Shown here: positions 1 through 7,534 of the stretch, one piece after another
Position numbering within the stretch: the first letter of the stretch is position 1
Layout: the number at the start of each line of letters is the position of its first letter
From: Pseudomonas khavaziana
GTDB taxonomy: Bacteria > Pseudomonadota > Gammaproteobacteria > Pseudomonadales > Pseudomonadaceae
Direction: 5' to 3'
Length of the DNA stretch: 35,646 bases
NCBI RefSeq assembly: GCF_019145205.1
Contig: NZ_JAHSTT010000022.1
Coordinates: 1-35,646, forward strand
Translations under genes and position numbers: made by a program
The notes under the pieces: generated by a model
The model's database searches: none
Seen by the model: the letters and a program-made list of their open reading frames with translations, nothing else
Told to the model about the DNA's origin: nothing

Positions 1-16
1 TGCCCCCTCCCACATT
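1..16. repeat. half of a REP palindrome at window edge
   Basis: The first bases match, with one or two differences, the end of the REPs in the array at 17351-18704 (C-rich run followed by CCACATT). It is probably one arm of a REPIN whose other half lies outside the window, just downstream of hpaI. Too short for a firm call. Confidence 0.35.
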
Positions 17-21
17 GGATT

Positions 22-822
22 TCAGTACACGCCGCCTGTGGTGGTGGTCTGTAGAGTGTCTTTGAACTTCCCAGCCAGTGCCTGCAACCCGCGCATCAAC
101 ACCGTGGTATCCACCCCCACCGCCACGAACGTCGCGCCCAATTCGATATAGCGCCGCGCCAGGCGTTCATCCGCACTGAGAATCCCCGCCGCCTTGCCGG
201 CCTTGACGATGCGCACGATGGCGTCCTCAATCGCCGCCTGCACTTCAGGGTGCCCGGGGTTACCGCGATGGCCCATGGCTGCGCTCAAGTCCGCCGGGCC
301 GATAAACACACCGTCCACGCCATCGACGGCAGCGATGGCGTCGAGGTTGGCCAGGCCTTCGCGGTTTTCGATCTGCACCAGCAGGCACATCTGCGCGTCG
401 GCCTGGTCGAGGTACTCGGGCAGGCTGTTCCAACGCGACGCACGGGCCAGGGCACTGCCGACGCCGCGAATACCCTGGGGCGGATAGCGCAGGGCGCGCA
501 CCAGTTCCCGGGCCTGGGATGGGCTTTCGACCATGGGCACCAGCAGGGTCTGGGCGCCGATGTCCAGCAATTGCTTGATCAGCGCGGTGTCGCCGATCAC
601 CGGGCGAATCAACGCCTGGCTGGGGTAGGGCGCTATGGCCTGCAATTGCGCAAGCATGCCCGGCAGGTGGTTTGGGGCGTGTTCGCCATCGATCAGCAGC
701 CAGTCGAAACCGGCGTTGGCGGCCAGCTCTGCGCTATAGGCATTGGCGAGGCCGAGCCACAGGCCGATCTGCACCTCGCCTTGGTGCAGGCGTTGTTTGA
801 AGCGGTTGACAGGCATGTCCAT
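22..822 (-). CDS. hpaI: 4-hydroxy-2-oxoheptane-1,7-dioate aldolase (HpcH/HpaI family)
   Basis: This 266-residue protein belongs to the metal-dependent class II HpcH/HpaI aldolases. In the family it splits 4-hydroxy-2-oxoheptanedioate into pyruvate and succinate semialdehyde, the last step of homoprotocatechuate meta-cleavage, in the cytoplasm. Family signatures visible are WLLIDGEHAPN near residue 41, QIENREGLANLDAIAAV near 150 and GPADLSAAMGHRGNPGHP near 175, the last two supplying metal and substrate ligands. Length is normal for the family. The start at 822 is preceded by GGAGG with 6 nt spacing; a second in-frame ATG two codons on is less well placed. It is the last gene of the hpa operon, 16 nt after hpaH. 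Related aldolases act on 2-keto-3-deoxy sugar acids, but the operon context settles the role. Confidence 0.93.
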   Translation of the reverse strand: MDMPVNRFKQRLHQGEVQIGLWLGLANAYSAELAANAGFDWLLIDGEHAPNHLPGMLAQLQAIAPYPSQALIRPVIGDTALIKQLLDIGAQTLLVPMVESPSQARELVRALRYPPQGIRGVGSALARASRWNSLPEYLDQADAQMCLLVQIENREGLANLDAIAAVDGVDGVFIGPADLSAAMGHRGNPGHPEVQAAIEDAIVRIVKAGKAAGILSADERLARRYIELGATFVAVGVDTTVLMRGLQALAGKFKDTLQTTTTGGVY

Positions 823-838
823 GACAGTCCTCCAGTGT

Positions 839-1642
839 TCAGACGAAGCGACAGGCGATCGAGCCGAGCAGGTCGTAGTCGACGTGGAAAGTATCCCCGG
901 GGCGGGCCGCCACCGGGCGGGTAAACGAACCGCCTAGAATCACCTGGCCGGGCAGCAGGGTGACGTCATGCGCCGCCAGTTTGTTGGCCAGCCAGGCCAC
1001 GCCCTTGGCAGGGTGGTTGAGCACTGCCGCCGAGACGCCGGACTCTTCGATCACGCCATTGCGGTACAGCACCGCCGGTACTTTGCGCAGGTCGATCTCG
1101 GTCGGCCGCACGGCACGGCCACCGAGCACCACACCGGCGTTGGCGGCATTGTCGGAGATGGTGTCGAACACCTTGCGGGTGGCGTTGGTCTGGGGGTCGA
1201 TCTGTTGGATGCGCGCGTCGATGATTTCCAGCGCCGGGATCACCCATTCGGTGGCATCAAGCACATCGAACACTGTGCAGTTCGGACCCTTGAGCGGCTT
1301 GCCGAGGATGAACGCCAGTTCCACTTCCACACGCGGCACGATGAAGCGCTCGAAGGGAATATCACTGCCTTCATCGAAAAACATGTCATCGAGCAGGACG
1401 CCGTAGTCGGGCTCGGTGATGTTTGAAGAGACCTGCATGGCCCGTGAGGTGAGGCCGATCTTGTGGCCCTTGAGCGTGCGCCCATCGTTGATTTTTTGTG
1501 CCACCCAGGCGCGCTGGATGGCGTAGGCGTCCTCAAGGGTGATGCCGGGGTAATCGAGGGAAAACTGGCGCACCTGTTCGCGGCTGCGTTCGGCGCGGTC
1601 CAGGTGGGCGGCGGCCGCGAGGATTTGCTGGGAGTCGAGCAT
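839..1642 (-). CDS. hpaH: 2-oxo-hept-4-ene-1,7-dioate hydratase
   Basis: This 267-residue enzyme of the hydratase/decarboxylase branch of the fumarylacetoacetate hydrolase fold hydrates 2-oxohept-4-ene-1,7-dioate to the 4-hydroxy compound that HpaI cleaves. Diagnostic stretches are GHKIGLTSRAMQ near residue 60, PRVEVELAFILGKPL near 103 with the E-x-E metal ligands, and LGGSFTRPVAARPGDTF near the C terminus. The open frame continues upstream into hpaX, but the start at 1642 (MLDSQQ) is chosen because it lies 11 nt after the hpaX stop and gives the normal family length. There is no strong Shine-Dalgarno upstream, which suggests coupling to hpaX translation. XylJ/MhpD-type hydratases are similar, but the neighbours all belong to the 4-hydroxyphenylacetate pathway. 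Confidence 0.92.
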   Translation of the reverse strand: MLDSQQILAAAAHLDRAERSREQVRQFSLDYPGITLEDAYAIQRAWVAQKINDGRTLKGHKIGLTSRAMQVSSNITEPDYGVLLDDMFFDEGSDIPFERFIVPRVEVELAFILGKPLKGPNCTVFDVLDATEWVIPALEIIDARIQQIDPQTNATRKVFDTISDNAANAGVVLGGRAVRPTEIDLRKVPAVLYRNGVIEESGVSAAVLNHPAKGVAWLANKLAAHDVTLLPGQVILGGSFTRPVAARPGDTFHVDYDLLGSIACRFV

Positions 1643-1653
1643 GGCAACGGTCT

Positions 1654-2958
1654 CTAGTGGGGGTTGACGATGGCGGCGTGGGTGCGCAGCACCAGCAGGC
1701 CACCGAGGGCGATAAACAGGGCGAGTACGTACAGGGCCAGGCTGGCGCTCTGGGTGGCGTCGCGCATCCAGCCAATCAGGTACGGCGCGAGGAACGCGGC
1801 AATGCTGCCGAACGAGCTGATCATGGCGATGCCCGCCGCCTGGGTGGTGTTGGACAGAAACGCCGGCGGCAGTTGCCAGAACATTGGCAGCGCCGCGCTG
1901 GCGCCCATGCCGGCAACCGCCAACCCGCTCATCACCAGCAGCGCATTGCCGGGCGCCAGGCCCGCCACGGCGATGCCGATCGCGGCCATCAGCAGCGGCA
2001 CGCACAAGTGCCAGCGGCGTTCGCGATGGCGGTCTGAGGAGCGCCCACAGCCGATCATGAAGAAACAGCCGGCCAGGTAGGGCACGGCGCTGAGCAGGCC
2101 GACCTGGCTGTCGCGGCCGATGCCGGCGCCGTGGATGAGGGTCGGCATCCAGAACGCCAGGGTGTTGACCGCCAGCATTACCGCAAAGTACACGGCTACC
2201 AGCAGCCACACTTGCGGGTCCCGCAGGATGCCGCTGAACGAGGTGATAGTCTTGCGCTGTTCCTCATTGCTCAACTGGGTGCGCAGTTGCTGTTTTTGCT
2301 CGGTGCTCAACCAGTGCACTGACTCGAAACTGTCCGGCAAGCACTTGAGCACCACCAGCCCCAGCAGCACCACGGGCGCACCTTCGATCAGGAACATCCA
2401 CTGCCAGCCGCGCAGGCTGCCGACATCGTGGAAGTTCTCCAGGATCGCCCCGGAAATCGGCCCGCCCAACACCCCGGCCATGGGCACGGCAATGGCAAAC
2501 AGGGCGGTGACCTGGGCACGCCGGCGCGCCGGGTACCAACGGTTGAGAAACACCAGGATGCCCGGGAAAAAACCGGCCTCGGCCACCCCCAGTAAAAAGC
2601 GCAGCAGGTAGAAACCGCGGGCGCTCTCCACCCACAGCATGCCGGTGGAGAGCAGGCCCCACAGCACCATCAGGCAGGCGATCCAGCGCCGTGGCCCGAC
2701 CCGGTCCAGGGCCATGTTGCTGGGCACGCCGAACAGCGCGTAGGCGATGAAAAACAGCCCGGCGCCGAAGCCGTACACCGTGTCGCTGAACTGCAGGTCG
2801 TGGCTCATCTGCATCTTGGCGAAGCCGATGTTGATACGGTCCAGATGGGCGAACAGATAACACCCCAGCAACAAGGGCATCAGGCGCCAGGTCACCAAAC
2901 GATGGGTACGGTCGTGCTCGGCAAGCCGCAGGCTTGCAGTGGAGTGGGCTGTGCTCAT
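1654..2958 (-). CDS. hpaX: MFS transporter, 4-hydroxyphenylacetate permease
   Basis: This 434-residue, twelve-helix major facilitator protein resembles the anion:cation symporter (ACS) subfamily. HpaX imports 4-hydroxyphenylacetate across the inner membrane. The first helix region carries LLLGCYLFAHLDRINIGFAK, with the D-R-x-N-I-G motif typical of ACS carriers, and loop 2-3 carries a variant of the MFS motif (NMALDRVGPRRWIA). Helices recur through residue 430. The open frame extends to 3060, but that part translates REPIN DNA; the start at 2958 (MSTAHS) is the likely one. It lies between hpaF, separated by a REPIN, and hpaH, with 11 nt to hpaH. The substrate is inferred from the operon; other aromatic acids are possible. 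Confidence 0.87.
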   Translation of the reverse strand: MSTAHSTASLRLAEHDRTHRLVTWRLMPLLLGCYLFAHLDRINIGFAKMQMSHDLQFSDTVYGFGAGLFFIAYALFGVPSNMALDRVGPRRWIACLMVLWGLLSTGMLWVESARGFYLLRFLLGVAEAGFFPGILVFLNRWYPARRRAQVTALFAIAVPMAGVLGGPISGAILENFHDVGSLRGWQWMFLIEGAPVVLLGLVVLKCLPDSFESVHWLSTEQKQQLRTQLSNEEQRKTITSFSGILRDPQVWLLVAVYFAVMLAVNTLAFWMPTLIHGAGIGRDSQVGLLSAVPYLAGCFFMIGCGRSSDRHRERRWHLCVPLLMAAIGIAVAGLAPGNALLVMSGLAVAGMGASAALPMFWQLPPAFLSNTTQAAGIAMISSFGSIAAFLAPYLIGWMRDATQSASLALYVLALFIALGGLLVLRTHAAIVNPH

Positions 2959-2975
2959 GATGTTGTACTTTTTGT

Positions 2976-3073
2976 TGTAGGAGCGAGCTTGCTCGCGAAA
3001 AACGTCAACGAAAACGCAGCGCTGCTGGATCCGCGGTGCCTGGAGGCTTCTCGCGAGCAAGCTCGCTCCTACA
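2976..3073. repeat. REPIN between hpaF and hpaX
   Basis: Two REP palindromes face each other. TGTAGGAGCGAGCTTGCTCG is at the left and its inverted counterpart ends at 3073, with about 50 bp between them. The two arms could form one long hairpin in the hpa transcript. The internal segment resembles that of the REPIN at 4381-4494, so both belong to one family. Confidence 0.85.
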
Positions 3074-3089
3074 GGGGGCGGGGCCCTTT

Positions 3090-3482
3090 TCAGTTCGCCG
3101 GGTTGTTCAGGAACGCATGCACATTGTTCTGCTTGAAGTTGAGCTGCGGGTGCAGCTCGATCATCTCGAACGACAGCGCCAATAACCGCTGCGCCTGCAG
3201 CTCGGCGAAGTGCGCGGTAATCACCGCGAACACCGCTTGGGCCACGGCCTCGCGTGTTGCCAGGTCGCGACCGTGGCCGACCTTGAGGGTCATGTGCACG
3301 AAGGCGTAGTCATGCTTGCCGTCGGCCATGCGCCAGGTGTCCAGGCGCACGCCACGGCTGCGGATGCCGCCCAACGGAAACACGCCACTGTCGCCCAGCA
3401 CGCGGTGGATTTTTTCAAACAGGCCGGGCAAATCGGCCTGAGTTTCAAGGTTGTCGGTGTATTCGGCAATAAAGTGCGGCAT
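3090..3482 (-). CDS. hpaF: 5-carboxymethyl-2-hydroxymuconate delta-isomerase
   Basis: This 130-residue protein has the length and character of CHMI, a trimeric member of the tautomerase superfamily that isomerises 5-carboxymethyl-2-hydroxymuconate in homoprotocatechuate degradation. It begins MPHFIAEYTDN; the Pro exposed after Met removal is the catalytic base of this superfamily. Further family features are RGVRLDTWRMADG near residue 45 and the FVHMTLKVGHGRD segment near 60. A GGGAG lies 6 nt before the ATG. It sits 15 nt after hpaD and is followed by a REPIN. The call is confident from sequence and context. Confidence 0.92.
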   Translation of the reverse strand: MPHFIAEYTDNLETQADLPGLFEKIHRVLGDSGVFPLGGIRSRGVRLDTWRMADGKHDYAFVHMTLKVGHGRDLATREAVAQAVFAVITAHFAELQAQRLLALSFEMIELHPQLNFKQNNVHAFLNNPAN

Positions 3483-3497
3483 GGTGTTCTCCCTGGT

Positions 3498-4355
3498 CTA
3501 CAGCGGGAAAATCGCATTGATCTGGCCAGTGCCCGAACTGCCGAACGGCGGCGTGATGATCTCGGCCGGCTGGGCATAGTCGGGCCCACCCAACAGGCCC
3601 AGGAGCATGGCGGTGTCGTGCATCTTGCCTTCGCCAAAGCAGTGTTCGGCGTAGTCCGGCAGCATGGCGCAGAACTCCTTGAAGCGGCCTTGCTGCCACA
3701 GCTCGACCACGTGCAGGTCCACCTGCTTGTCGAATTCGCGGGTCCAGTTATGGATATTCGCTTCGGCCTGGCGATCGTCGGAAAAACGATGGGACAGCGA
3801 CCCGGACGCCAGCACCAGCACCTTGCGCTCGCTCTTTTCGATGGCCCGGCGTACGGCGGCGCCGAAGGCGAAGCTGTCTTCCAGGCGATGCCAGGCACAC
3901 CAGGCAGCGATGGAAATTACCTTGAATTTTTCATCCTCGGGCACGCCCATGTGCATGTAGCGCATGGGCACCAGGGTGCCGTATTCCAGCTCCAGGCTGG
4001 GGATGTTGTGGGCCATGCTGCGCACGCCGGCCAGGTTGGCTTCGGCGGCGATCAGCTCACCCAGCTCGGGGCAGCCCGGGTAGCCGTAGTCCATGTTCTT
4101 GATAAAGTGCGGCAGCTCGTTGCTGGTGTAGGTGCCTTGGAATTGTTCGCCACAGTTGATGTGATAACCGCTGTTGACCAGCCAGTGCACGTCGAACACC
4201 ACGGCGGTGTCGGCCCCCAGTTCGCGGGCGCGGCGCCCGATTTCCTTGTGCCCGGCAATCGCCGCTTCGCGGCAGCCGTGATGCTTGCCGGGCAGTTCCG
4301 ACAGATACATCGACGGTACGTGGCAGATCTTCGCTGCCAGAACCACTTCGCCCAT
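3498..4355 (-). CDS. hpaD: 3,4-dihydroxyphenylacetate 2,3-dioxygenase
   Basis: This 285-residue class III (LigB-type) extradiol dioxygenase opens the homoprotocatechuate ring between C2 and C3 to give 5-carboxymethyl-2-hydroxymuconate semialdehyde. The N terminus has KICHVPSMYLSE with the first iron-ligand His near residue 12, then AVVFDVHWLVNSGYH near 50 with the second His. The central MRYMHMGVPED segment and the conserved LASGSLSHRF near residue 185 fit the family. AGGAG stands 7 nt before the ATG. Upstream, 152 nt separate it from hpaE and hold a REPIN, so expression of the distal half of the operon could differ from the proximal half. Confidence 0.93.
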   Translation of the reverse strand: MGEVVLAAKICHVPSMYLSELPGKHHGCREAAIAGHKEIGRRARELGADTAVVFDVHWLVNSGYHINCGEQFQGTYTSNELPHFIKNMDYGYPGCPELGELIAAEANLAGVRSMAHNIPSLELEYGTLVPMRYMHMGVPEDEKFKVISIAAWCAWHRLEDSFAFGAAVRRAIEKSERKVLVLASGSLSHRFSDDRQAEANIHNWTREFDKQVDLHVVELWQQGRFKEFCAMLPDYAEHCFGEGKMHDTAMLLGLLGGPDYAQPAEIITPPFGSSGTGQINAIFPL

Positions 4356-4380
4356 GATGATTCTCCTGAATAATTGTTCT

Positions 4381-4494
4381 TGTAGGAGCGAGCTTGCTCG
4401 CGAAAAAGGTCAACGATAACGCAGCGCTTCAGGTAGCCGGCGGTGCCTGTGGGTGCTTCGCGAGCAAGGACTTGGCGTCCCCCTCGCTCCTACA
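4381..4494. repeat. REPIN between hpaE and hpaD, one arm interrupted
   Basis: The left arm is the same REP as at 2976 (TGTAGGAGCGAGCTTGCTCG). In the right arm the expected CGCGAGCAAG and CTCGCTCCTACA halves are separated by about 14 extra bases that contain a small GGAC...GTCC palindrome. The interior shares several runs with the 2976-3073 REPIN. Confidence 0.82.
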
Positions 4495-4507
4495 GGCAAT
4501 GCGGGCT

Positions 4508-5968
4508 TCAGATGCCCCAGCGCGGAATGTGATGACTGCCCATGGAAATGCACACGTTCTTGATCTCGGCAAACACTTCAAAGCTGTACTGGCCACCTTC
4601 ACGGCCGGTGCCTGAGCCTTTCACGCCGCCGAATGGCTGGCGCAAGTCGCGCACGTTCTGGCTGTTGATAAATACCATGCCTGCTTCAATGCCGCGTGCC
4701 AGTCGATGGGCCTTGCTGATGTCCTGGGTCCAAATATAAGAGGCCAGGCCGTACTCGGTGTCGTTGGCCAATTGCAGCGCCTCGGCTTCGTCCTTGAACG
4801 GGATCAGGCACACCACCGGGCCGAAGATTTCTTCCTGGGCGATGCGCATCTTGTTGTTCACATCGGCGAACACCGTCGGCTGGATAAACTGCCCGCGGCT
4901 CAAGTGCGCAGGCAAGTTGGCCGGCCGCTCCAGCCCGCCGGCCAGCAGCGTAGCGCCTTCCTCCAGGCCGATCCTGATGTAGCCGGTGACCTTGTCGTAA
5001 TGGGCTTGGGTGATCATTGAGCCGACCTGGGTCTTGGGGTCCTGGGGGTCGCCCACGATCAAGCGCTTGGCCCGCGCCGCGAACTCGGCAACAAACTGTG
5101 GGTAGACGCTTTCCTGGATAAAAATCCGGCTGCCGGCGGTGCAACGCTCGCCGTTCAGGGAAAAGATCGTGAACAGCGCGGCATCAAGGGCGCGCTCAAG
5201 GTCGGCGTCTTCAAAGATCAGCACCGGCGACTTGCCGCCCAGTTCCATGGAGTACTTTTTAAGGCCCGCGGTCTGCATGATTTTCTTGCCGGTGGCGGTG
5301 CCGCCGGTAAAGGAAATCGCCCGCACATCCGGGTGGCGCACCAGGGCATCACCAGCGGTGGCGCCGTAGCCCTGGATCACATTGAGCACACCGTTGGGGA
5401 TCCCGGCTTCCACTGCCAGGCGTCCCAGTTCATTGGCAGTCAGGGGCGACAGTTCTGACATCTTCAACACCGCCGTGTTACCCAGGGCCAGGCACGGTGC
5501 GGTCTTCCAGGTGGCGGTCATGAACGGCACGTTCCATGGCGACACCAACGCGCACACGCCCACCGGCTGGTACAGGGTGTAGTTGAGCATCTGGTCGTCC
5601 ACCGGGTAGCTGTGGCCGTCCATGCGCGTGCAGACTTCAGCGAAGAAATCGAAGTTGTGCGAGGCGCGTGGGATCAACACGTTTTTGGTCTGGTGGATCG
5701 GCAGGCCTGTGTCGAGGGTCTCCAGCTCGGCCAGGCGTGGCACGTTCTGTTCGATCAACTCACCCAGCTTGCGCATCAGGCGTGCGCGTTCCTTGGCCGG
5801 GGTGTTGGCCCACTTGGGGAACGCCGCCTTGGCCGCCGCTACGGCTTGGGCGACTTCTTTGGCGCCGCCGCTGGCCACTTCACCAATGGCCTCGCCAGTG
5901 GCCGGGTTGTAGTTGACGAACACGTCTTTGCTCTCGACCTCACGGCCATCGATCCAATGTTTGATCAT
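4508..5968 (-). CDS. hpaE: 5-carboxymethyl-2-hydroxymuconate semialdehyde dehydrogenase
   Basis: This 486-residue NAD-dependent aldehyde dehydrogenase oxidises 5-carboxymethyl-2-hydroxymuconate semialdehyde to the diacid. ALDH landmarks are SPWNVPFMTATWKTAPCLA near residue 143, GGTATGKKIM near 220, the general-base Glu in MELGGKSPV near 244 and the nucleophilic Cys in LNGERCTAGSR near 278. The C-terminal PFGGVKGSGTGREGG is typical of this subgroup. A TTG three codons upstream overlaps the hpaG2 stop, but the ATG at 5968 is preferred because a GAGG lies about 10 nt before it, whereas the TTG has almost no spacer. It starts 5 nt downstream of the hpaG2 stop, so coupling is likely. Confidence 0.93.
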   Translation of the reverse strand: MIKHWIDGREVESKDVFVNYNPATGEAIGEVASGGAKEVAQAVAAAKAAFPKWANTPAKERARLMRKLGELIEQNVPRLAELETLDTGLPIHQTKNVLIPRASHNFDFFAEVCTRMDGHSYPVDDQMLNYTLYQPVGVCALVSPWNVPFMTATWKTAPCLALGNTAVLKMSELSPLTANELGRLAVEAGIPNGVLNVIQGYGATAGDALVRHPDVRAISFTGGTATGKKIMQTAGLKKYSMELGGKSPVLIFEDADLERALDAALFTIFSLNGERCTAGSRIFIQESVYPQFVAEFAARAKRLIVGDPQDPKTQVGSMITQAHYDKVTGYIRIGLEEGATLLAGGLERPANLPAHLSRGQFIQPTVFADVNNKMRIAQEEIFGPVVCLIPFKDEAEALQLANDTEYGLASYIWTQDISKAHRLARGIEAGMVFINSQNVRDLRQPFGGVKGSGTGREGGQYSFEVFAEIKNVCISMGSHHIPRWGI

Positions 5969-5973
5969 GTTGC

Positions 5974-6744
5974 TCAAGCCTCTTTGCGCGCGGAGAAAAA
6001 CTGCGTCTCACTGACAATACGGTTGACCAGGCGGCCCACGCCTTCGACTTCCACCACCACTTCATCCCCTGGCACCACATCGGCCAGGCCCTCGGGCGTG
6101 CCGGTGGCGATCATGTCGCCAGGTTGCAGGGTCATGAAGCTGGACAGGTATTCGATGAGGTAGGGGATATCGAAAATCATGTCTTTAGTGCTGCCTTCCT
6201 GGCGCAACTCGCCGTTGATCCAGGTGCGCAATTTCAGGTTGCCCGGGTCGGGCACGTCAGCCACGTCGACGATCCACGGGCCGACCGGGGTGGTGGCGTC
6301 GCGGTTTTTTACCCGCAGGTTGGGGCGGTAGTAGTTTTCCAGGTAGTCGCGGATCGCGTAGTCGTTGCACACCGTGTAGCCGGCCAGGTAATCCAGGGCG
6401 TCGGCACGCTTGACGTTGCGGGCGGTCTTGCCGATCACCGCCACCAGCTCGCACTCGTAATGCATGTAGGCAACGTTATCCGGGCGCCAGGTGACTTGGC
6501 GGTGGCCGGTGTAGGTGCCGACTGACTTGATAAAAACCAGCGGTTCGGTCGGCGGTGTGAAAGCCAGTTCGGCGGCGTGGTCGGCGTAGTTCAAGCCGAG
6601 GGCGAACATGTTGCCGGTGGCGGGTGGCAGCCATTGCACCTGTTCTTGCGCGAGCCGGCGGCCATCGCCGAGGCGCACGCTGCAGTCGTCGTCGACCTGC
6701 ACGGAATGGATTTGACCTTCAAAGCCGATGCGTGCGCGCTTCAT
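5974..6744 (-). CDS. hpaG2: HpaG2 isomerase/decarboxylase subunit
   Basis: This 256-residue fumarylacetoacetate-hydrolase-fold protein corresponds to the second half of the enterobacterial HpaG fusion. Together with HpaG1 it decarboxylates 5-oxopent-3-ene-1,2,5-tricarboxylate and isomerises the product. Seen directly: FALGLNYADHAAEL near residue 49, the metal-ligand E-x-E in MHYECELVAVIGKTA near 95, the ligand region SFMTLQPGDMIATGTPEGLAD near 205, and VVVEVEGVGRLVN near the end. Its ATG overlaps the hpaG1 stop (ATGA), and its own stop is 5 nt before the hpaE ATG. Length matches split HpaG2 proteins. Confidence 0.92.
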   Translation of the reverse strand: MKRARIGFEGQIHSVQVDDDCSVRLGDGRRLAQEQVQWLPPATGNMFALGLNYADHAAELAFTPPTEPLVFIKSVGTYTGHRQVTWRPDNVAYMHYECELVAVIGKTARNVKRADALDYLAGYTVCNDYAIRDYLENYYRPNLRVKNRDATTPVGPWIVDVADVPDPGNLKLRTWINGELRQEGSTKDMIFDIPYLIEYLSSFMTLQPGDMIATGTPEGLADVVPGDEVVVEVEGVGRLVNRIVSETQFFSARKEA

Positions 6745-7406
6745 GCCAATACCTCTGCCTCAATGGTGTTGAGCAAACGGCCCACACCGGTGATTTCAAC
6801 TTCAACCCGGTCGCCGGGCTGCACATCGACGCGGCCTTCCGGTGTGCCGGTGATCAGCACGTCACCAGGGTGCAAGGTCATGAATTCGCTGATCTCGGCG
6901 ATCAATTGCGCAATGTCTCGCACCCAATGAGCGGTGGAATTTTCCTGGCGCAGTTGGCCGTTGACGAAGAGCTTGAGGTCCAGTTGATTGGGGTTGGTCA
7001 CTTGGTCGCGGGCGATCACCTCAGGCCCCAGGGCGCAGAACCCATCGCGGCATTTGGCTTTGACGGCGGGGCGGTAGTAGCTGTCTTCCGGCAGGCTGAA
7101 CTCGTTGACCACCACATACCCGGCGACATGGACCATGGCATTGTCCTGGCTGACGCGGCTGGCGCGCTGGCCGATCACCACACCCAACGCCGGGCCCGGT
7201 TGCAGACGCTCGCCCGCCGGCTGCAGCACCACGCCGCCATGGGTATTGCGGGTGTTGGGAGTCTTGATAAACAGCACCGGCTTGGTCGGTGGCTTCTGGT
7301 AGGGCGCCTGCTCGAAGGCGGCGAGATGTTGCTCCAGCAGGCCCTGGTAGTTCAGCGCAACGCCGAACAGGGTGCCGCTGGCAACATCATGCAGGGTACG
7401 GCTCAT
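6741..7406 (-). CDS. hpaG1: HpaG1 isomerase/decarboxylase subunit
   Basis: This 221-residue protein has the fumarylacetoacetate-hydrolase fold and matches the first half of fused HpaG. It partners HpaG2 in decarboxylating and isomerising the HpaE product. FGVALNYQGLLEQ near residue 14, KPVLFIKTPNT near 41 and FMTLHPGDVLITGTPEGRVD near 175 place it in the family. By eye the E-x-E metal pair of HpaG2 aligns to G-P-A in LQPGPALGVVIG, so the usual ligands are not evident here. An AGGAG lies 6 nt before the ATG. It is the first gene of the operon, and the divergent promoter region to hpaA begins right upstream. Confidence 0.9.
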   Translation of the reverse strand: MSRTLHDVASGTLFGVALNYQGLLEQHLAAFEQAPYQKPPTKPVLFIKTPNTRNTHGGVVLQPAGERLQPGPALGVVIGQRASRVSQDNAMVHVAGYVVVNEFSLPEDSYYRPAVKAKCRDGFCALGPEVIARDQVTNPNQLDLKLFVNGQLRQENSTAHWVRDIAQLIAEISEFMTLHPGDVLITGTPEGRVDVQPGDRVEVEITGVGRLLNTIEAEVLA

Positions 7407-7534
7407 GCGTTTCTCCTGGCGGTGACGAAGACTGCGTTGGCAGTTCGTTAAGTTGTTAACGTTATAATTAATATGTTAACTACCGTCAAGCATGGCAAAC
7501 TCCAACGGCATCAGAACAACAAGAGGAGGGCCGC
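7407..7534. promoter_or_regulatory. hpaG1-hpaA divergent promoter region with paired GTTAAC sites
   Basis: The 128 bp between the divergent genes contain a sharply AT-rich core in otherwise GC-rich DNA. Two copies of the palindrome GTTAAC sit at 7455-7460 and 7475-7480, exactly 20 bp apart, with TATAAT at 7463-7468 between them. They look like paired half-sites on one DNA face for a dimeric regulator (HpaA or an HpaR-type MarR protein). No binding is shown; the spacing and position are what support the call. Confidence 0.5.

Noticed and set aside
839..2209. 456-residue extended reading of hpaH
   Set aside because: The upstream half is out-of-frame hpaX sequence; the family length and the neighbouring stop fix the start at 1642.
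3210..4373. 387-codon plus-strand frame across hpaF-hpaD
   Set aside because: Antisense shadow of two clearly recognised enzymes.
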